A DNA stretch of 64,000 nt, taken from the NCBI RefSeq assembly GCF_052065835.1, contig NZ_JBQHTG010000001.1, positions 744,001 to 808,000 on the forward strand. The letters are read 5' to 3'. Below, piece after piece: positions 60,073-64,000 of the stretch (its first letter is position 1; the number at the start of each line of letters is the position of its first letter). Below the pieces are notes generated by a model. It did no database searches, was not told where the DNA came from, and saw nothing but the letters and a program-made list of their open reading frames with translations. This DNA is from Laedolimicola sp934402125 (GTDB lineage: Bacteria > Bacillota > Clostridia > Lachnospirales > Lachnospiraceae). The position numbers and the translations under genes were made by a program.

Positions 60073-60159
60073 GATTCTGCACTCCTTTCTGAGTTAAAAT
60101 TGAGTAGAAAAAGGGCAGGCAAGTATGAACTGCCCGCCCCTTAAAATAGTTTCTTTCTT

Positions 60160-61506
60160 TTACTGGCCGTTTGCCATCTGGTACTCGGTTGCCCATCCGT
60201 CAACGAATGCGGATACAACGCCTGCCCAGTTTGCGTCGGTCTGGTCTGCTGCGTATGCGGTCAGAGCCTGGCCTACGCCGTTCTTCCACTCCTCAGAGGG
60301 CATGGTGGTGAAGTTCCAGGATATCGGAGTCTTGCCTTCTGCGGTGTACTCTGCATCCTGCTTTACAAACAGGTTCTTGGATTCCTGCGCGCCCTTGAAC
60401 GGAATAACGAAGCCCATCTCATCCGCCATGGTCTTGGTTCCCAGCTCAGAGGTTACACACCAGTTCATGAAGTCCAGAGTTGCCTTAATATCTGCTTCGT
60501 CTGCCTGGTTGTTCACACACCAGTAGTTCTCTGTACCGGTGCAGAGACCCTGATTTGCCTCGTCGCCAACGCCGATATAAATCGGAATCATAGCCAGGTC
60601 GTCATCGGTATAACCGCCGTCGCCTGTCAGGTTCGCGTACTCCCAGGAACCATTCTGGAAGAAGACTGCGTCGCCTGCCAGGAACTCGTTTCTGGAGTCG
60701 TCACCGGTCTTAGCGGAAAGCTCCTTCGGATCGCAGGTGCTGTTGTTGATGTACAGATCCCACATATCGCGGTAGTTGTCCAGGTAGGTTCCCTTGATGG
60801 CGTCTGTGCTGCTGATACCATCGGTCTGATACTCAAAGTAAATCGGCAGGTTTGCCAGATGGGTCTTGAATCTCCAGTCAGAGGAGCCGTCCATACCTGC
60901 AGAGGTAAATGCCGCAAAGCCAAGCTCAGAGGAGCGTGCTGTGATATCCTCGGCTACCTTTTTCAGATCCGCGAAGGACTGGATATCGTCGATAGTGTAG
61001 CCTGCCTTCTCCAGCAGTGTCTTATTTACAATCAGTCCGTAGGACTCGATTACATATGCGATGCCGTATACGGTGTCGTCTTCCTTCAGCGCGTAGTTAT
61101 CGCTGGTCAGCTGTCCGTAGATATCGGAGCCTGCCAGATCGTAGCAGTAATCCTTCCAGTTTGCCAGACCCACCGGTCCGTTTACCTGGAACAGGGTCGG
61201 AGCGCCGCTCTTGCCCATCTCACTCATCAGAGTGGTCTCATAGTTACCGGATGCTGCCGTTACAACGGTTACCGGTACGCCGGTCTCGTCGGTATAAGCC
61301 TTTGCCAGGTCCTGCCACTGCTGATCCTGCTCCGGTTTGAAGTTCAGATAGTATACAGAGCCTTCTGCTCCGCTTGCTTCTGTGGTATCTGCCTTCGTGT
61401 CTGTAGATGTAGAGGTGTCTCCTCCGTTGGAAGATCCGCCGCAGCCTGTCAGCATGGAAACTGCCAGAGCGCCGCTCAGTGTCAGGGCTAAGAGTTTCTT
61501 GTTCAT
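60160..61506 (-). CDS. malE: Maltodextrin-binding lipoprotein MalE
   Basis: 448 residues. MKKLLALTLSGALAVSMLTGCGG-type lipoprotein signal (it reads MNKKLLALTLSG...) with Cys near 22, then a Ser/Thr/Asp linker. The mature part has QDQQWQDLAKAYTDETGVPV and GNYETTLMSEMGKSGAPTLF, then GDAVFFQNGSWEYANL, the SBP_bac_1 pattern. First gene of the operon. Maltodextrin as ligand follows from malQ in the operon; another oligosaccharide is possible. Confidence 0.93.
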   Translation of the reverse strand: MNKKLLALTLSGALAVSMLTGCGGSSNGGDTSTSTDTKADTTEASGAEGSVYYLNFKPEQDQQWQDLAKAYTDETGVPVTVVTAASGNYETTLMSEMGKSGAPTLFQVNGPVGLANWKDYCYDLAGSDIYGQLTSDNYALKEDDTVYGIAYVIESYGLIVNKTLLEKAGYTIDDIQSFADLKKVAEDITARSSELGFAAFTSAGMDGSSDWRFKTHLANLPIYFEYQTDGISSTDAIKGTYLDNYRDMWDLYINNSTCDPKELSAKTGDDSRNEFLAGDAVFFQNGSWEYANLTGDGGYTDDDLAMIPIYIGVGDEANQGLCTGTENYWCVNNQADEADIKATLDFMNWCVTSELGTKTMADEMGFVIPFKGAQESKNLFVKQDAEYTAEGKTPISWNFTTMPSEEWKNGVGQALTAYAADQTDANWAGVVSAFVDGWATEYQMANGQ

Positions 61507-61554
61507 AATGATTTCCTCCCGTTCATGGTGGAATTCCTTATTGGAATCCGTTTT

Positions 61555-61580
61555 GGAAACGTTTCATTGGAAACGTTTCC
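61555..61580. promoter_or_regulatory. Tandem LacI/CcpA-type operators upstream of malE
   Basis: GGAAACGTTTCA (61555-61566) and GGAAACGTTTCC (61569-61580), centres 14 bp apart, about 50-70 bases ahead of the malE ATG. The second is a perfect palindrome with central CG. Confidence 0.8.
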
Positions 61581-61616
61581 AGTTCTTATGCTTCTATCAC
61601 AGTCTCTTTCACGAAA

Positions 61617-61660
61617 AAAAGCAAGAAGTATTTTCCACTTCCTGCTTTTTTCGTCAGTTT
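61617..61660. terminator. Bidirectional terminator downstream of the zinc-ribbon gene
   Basis: AAAAAAGCA-A-GAAG and CTTC-C-TGCTTTTTT form a hairpin around about 10 bases. Upstream of the mal promoter it insulates the two units. Confidence 0.75.
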
Positions 61661-61696
61661 TACAGATTATTAGGTCTGCTTTTTGTGCAATTTTCA

Positions 61697-61966
61697 CTAG
61701 ATCCACTCGCAATCACCGCCGGTGACTGCCAGGCTTAAGAGTCCGTCCATTCTTTCTATCTCTTCCTCGCCCTCCAGCTTATCGATCAGCTCTGCCGTAT
61801 CCGTCATATCCTCCATAGATTCGTCCGGTCCGATCTCATAATCGATATCCATCGCGCAGTCCGGGCATGGGATCCGCTGCATGGTCTGCAGGGATAAAAA
61901 GCGGTTGCCACATTTTTTACATTCATAGAATCCGCATTCTTTGGTTCCTTCCGGTACATAGTACAT
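61697..61966 (-). CDS. Small zinc-ribbon protein of unknown function
   Basis: 89 residues: GFYECKKCGNRFLSLQ and MQRIPCPDCAMDID provide two Cys-x-x-Cys knuckles for one zinc. The C-terminal half is very acidic (GPDESMEDMTDTAELIDKLE). It follows spoVT by 23 bases on the same strand and may be co-transcribed with it. The function is unknown. Confidence 0.75.
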   Translation of the reverse strand: MYYVPEGTKECGFYECKKCGNRFLSLQTMQRIPCPDCAMDIDYEIGPDESMEDMTDTAELIDKLEGEEEIERMDGLLSLAVTGGDCEWI

Positions 61967-61989
61967 ATTTATCTGCCTCCCAGTTTCTT

Positions 61990-62538
61990 TTAATTTTCCA
62001 TCTGCCGTCCCAGAAAATTCGCTGCGGTCAGGGCCAGCTTTAATTCCATATCACCCATTTTCACCTTTGGATCGCGGGAAAACAGAATCACAGCGCCGAT
62101 GGCGTCGCCTTCGGCGATGATGGGGCAGATAGTTTCACTTCCCATCTGCTCTGTGTCTTCCTCCACAAGTCCTACAAATTTTTTATGCCCAGCTTCCGCC
62201 TGCTGATTTTCCCGGTTTTCAATCAGCCTTTCCAAACCGTGGCTGATGGCTTTTCCCTGATACTCCTTCTTTGCCCCGCCTGCAGCCGCGATCACCGTAT
62301 CCCGGTCACAGATACAGACCGGAAGCCCCAGAACCTGTCCCAGGCTGTCCGCGTACTCCTTCGCGAAGGTTCCCAGTTCGCCGATGGGCGAATATTTCTT
62401 CAGGATAATCTCGCCCTCCCGGTCTGTAAAAATTTCCAGGGGATCTCCTTCCCGGATCCGGAGCGTCCTTCGTATCTCTTTGGGGATTACCACCCTTCCC
62501 AGATCGTCAATCCTTCTTACGATTCCCGTAGCTTTCAT
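61990..62538 (-). CDS. spoVT: Stage V sporulation protein T, AbrB-family regulator
   Basis: 182 residues. AbrB DNA-binding domain MKATGIVRRIDDLGRVVIPK at 1-20, then EIRRTLRIREGDPLEIFTDR. A C-terminal GAF-like domain has GLPVCICDRDTVIAAAGGAK and ICPIIAEGDAIGAVILFSRD. Length and order match SpoVT, a late forespore regulator under sigma-G in Bacillus. Its presence supports an endospore-forming lineage. GGAGGAACAGAGATT precedes the ATG. Confidence 0.95.
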   Translation of the reverse strand: MKATGIVRRIDDLGRVVIPKEIRRTLRIREGDPLEIFTDREGEIILKKYSPIGELGTFAKEYADSLGQVLGLPVCICDRDTVIAAAGGAKKEYQGKAISHGLERLIENRENQQAEAGHKKFVGLVEEDTEQMGSETICPIIAEGDAIGAVILFSRDPKVKMGDMELKLALTAANFLGRQMEN

Positions 62539-62628
62539 AATCTCTGTTCCTCCTGCATATCATACCTGCCCTGATTACTGTATTGCGTGTTTTATGGGTA
62601 GTATGTGGAAATGCAGGAGAAATATACA

Positions 62629-63600
62629 CTATTTTATTTCATTTACCAGGTTGTTGTTCTGGAAAAATTCCTTCACATTATGCAGCGTGGTCTCCGCGAT
62701 ATTGGACAGTGCTTCCTCCGTCAGAAACGCCTGATGGGAGGTTAAGAGCACGTTCGGCATGGATACCAGAAGCTGCAGGGTCGCGTCGTCCACGATCTCA
62801 CCGGAGCAGTCCTCGAAGAAGTAGTTGGCCTCCTCCTCGTATACGTCCAGTCCTACGGCCCGAAGCTGCTTGTTCCACAAAGCCTCTACCAGGGCTACGC
62901 TGTCTACCAGGGCTCCACGGGAGGTGTTGATCAGAATCGCGCTGTCCTTCATGATGGCAAAACGCTTTTCGTCCACCATATGATGGGTCTCGTCGGTCAG
63001 CGGGCAGTGCAGGGAGATGAAATCACTCTCCCGGAACAGGGTATCCAGATCCACGTAGTCAATTCCCTCAACCGGATACATATCGTATGCGATCACCTTC
63101 ATACCGAAACCCCGGCAGATATCGATGAACATCCGGCCGATTCGTCCGGTTCCCACGACGCCGACGGTCTTGCCGTACAGATCCACGCCTGTCAGGCCAT
63201 TCAGGCTGAAGTTGAACTCACGGGTACGGTTATAAGCCTTGTGAGTTTTCCGGTTCAGAGTCAGCAAAAGCGCCATGGCATGCTCTGCCACTGCATGGGG
63301 GGAATATGCCGGAACGCGGACTGCCTTCAGATCTCCCAACGCCTTCAAATCCAGGTTGTTATAGCCTGCGCAGCGCATAGCTATCAACTTCACGCCCAGA
63401 GCCCTCAGCTCTTCCAGCACCTCCGCGTCAATGGTATCGTTTACAAAGGCACACACCACGTCGCAGCCCCTTGCGGAGTCTACGGTCTGCGCATTCAGCT
63501 TATGCTCCATATATCGGATCTCGATTTCACCATCGCTGTTCCACTTTTTAAACGCCTCCATTTCATAAGGTTTTGCATCGAAAAACGCCATTTTAATCAT
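62629..63600 (-). CDS. D-lactate dehydrogenase, 2-hydroxyacid dehydrogenase family
   Basis: Reduces pyruvate to D-lactate with NADH. 323 residues from the ATG at 63598-63600 with AGGAGG upstream; the frame continues 15 codons further. NAD site GVVGTGRIGRMFIDICRGF, the catalytic Arg in LINTSRGALVDS, Glu in LDVYEEEANYFFED and His in LLTSHQAFLTEEAL. AMRCAGYNNLD and YSPHAVAEHAMALLLTLNRK are of the D-LDH type. It is divergent from the acetate kinase gene, joining two fermentation ends. Confidence 0.93.
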   Translation of the reverse strand: MIKMAFFDAKPYEMEAFKKWNSDGEIEIRYMEHKLNAQTVDSARGCDVVCAFVNDTIDAEVLEELRALGVKLIAMRCAGYNNLDLKALGDLKAVRVPAYSPHAVAEHAMALLLTLNRKTHKAYNRTREFNFSLNGLTGVDLYGKTVGVVGTGRIGRMFIDICRGFGMKVIAYDMYPVEGIDYVDLDTLFRESDFISLHCPLTDETHHMVDEKRFAIMKDSAILINTSRGALVDSVALVEALWNKQLRAVGLDVYEEEANYFFEDCSGEIVDDATLQLLVSMPNVLLTSHQAFLTEEALSNIAETTLHNVKEFFQNNNLVNEIK

Positions 63601-63803
63601 AATAGTTCCTCCTGTCCTAAGCCGCTCCTGTTTCCTTTTCCCCATTACATCTATTTGAAACGGCTGTTTTTATTGTGTATGCTTTTTGTTTTTGCTATAC
63701 TAATAACATAACAGCAGTTTCTTATTTTGACAAGATATTAAGTGATATTTTTTTAACAATATTGTGTATTTTTTAACGAACAATTTTTACAGGGAGGTTT
63801 TAC

Positions 63804-64000
63804 ATGAAAATTCTGGTATGCAACGCAGGGAGCACGTCCCTCAAATTCAAGCTCTTCGACATGCCTGCGGAGGAGGTTCTCGCAGAAGGAAAGGTCGAGC
63901 GGGTAGGCACAGACACTGCTATTTTCCATTTTTCCAAGCCGGACGGCTTCCGTATCTTCCGGGAAAATCTTCATGTCCCGACTTATACGGAAGGGATTCA
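63804..64000 (+). CDS. ackA: Acetate kinase (partial, 5' end only)
   Basis: 65 codons are visible before the window ends. MKILVCNAGSTSLKFKLFDM is the adenosine/phosphate loop of acetate and propionate kinases. GGGAGG lies 7 bases ahead of the ATG. Butyrate kinase would be less similar in this segment. It probably makes ATP from acetyl phosphate. Confidence 0.88.
   Translation, partial: MKILVCNAGSTSLKFKLFDMPAEEVLAEGKVERVGTDTAIFHFSKPDGFRIFRENLHVPTYTEGI

Noticed and set aside
1..64000. CRISPR array, rRNA operon or prophage structural genes
   Set aside because: No spaced direct-repeat array, no rRNA sequence and no capsid, terminase or tail motif was seen.

Overview
The window looks like chromosomal DNA of an endospore-forming Firmicute, most probably a gut Lachnospiraceae (Blautia-like). 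This is inferred from spoVT, the cbiMNQO and PanT-type ECF transport genes, aspartase plus acetate kinase plus D-lactate dehydrogenase, strong AGGAGG ribosome-binding sites and moderate-GC housekeeping genes. There are no rRNA genes, no CRISPR array and a single complete tRNA gene.

Left backbone (1-12750): the 5' part of dnaE (minus strand); a pantothenate/CoA group (coaBC, an ECF S component probably PanT, coaX); a polytopic membrane protein and a membrane-anchored SGNH hydrolase; a small HPr-like protein; a CvfB-type S1 RNA-binding protein; an acyl-ACP thioesterase; and the cobalt transporter operon cbiMNQO behind a good sigma-A promoter. Several intergenic stretches hold elaborate palindromes.

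Integrated island (about 12802-47207, 34.4 kb): a perfect 49-bp direct repeat marks both ends. The right copy is the 3' two-thirds of an intact tRNA-Gln(CUG) gene (47159-47230, minus strand) and the left copy is an orphan 3' fragment. Both ends carry a pair of 10-bp ATTGACCTAT repeats spaced 12 bp apart, probable arm sites. Element maintenance genes lie at the right: tyrosine integrase, excisionase-like HTH protein, a P-loop replication ATPase and two unknown genes around a 123-bp nested palindrome and G-rich inverted arms, a candidate replication or regulatory locus. The left holds a conflict/defence set: one HEPN-MNT pair, two more MNT nucleotidyltransferases, an ABC-type ATPase plus HNH protein (Septu/RloC-like layout), and an AAA_14/DUF4143 ATPase. 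DUF5688, Rad52-like and DUF932 genes follow, then a tight four-gene operon of unrecognised proteins (PH/TerB-like plus membrane proteins) at 22675-26825. I consider that operon the best candidate for an undescribed system.

Nested in the island, between two inverted copies of a roughly 55-bp IS-like end (27136-27192 and 40489-40545), is a sugar or polyol cassette: RbsABC-type transporter, LacI regulator, VOC protein and amidohydrolase on the minus strand; FGGY kinase, CoA-disulfide-reductase/rhodanese and a mannitol-dehydrogenase fused to a C_GCAxxG_C_C domain on the plus strand. Two LacI-type palindromes sit on the divergent promoters. The logic suggested is uptake, phosphorylation and then oxidation of the phosphorylated polyol. 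Broken IS1182, IS256 and ATPase-helper genes litter its edges.

Right backbone (47231-64000): a CDF cation exporter, pncB, a LysR regulator divergent from aspA, an NSS-family symporter, a maltodextrin operon (malE-F-G, LacI regulator, msmK, a Crh-like HPr, malQ) with tandem operators, a zinc-ribbon protein, spoVT, D-lactate dehydrogenase and the beginning of acetate kinase. Function calls rest on motifs read by eye; no database search was possible.
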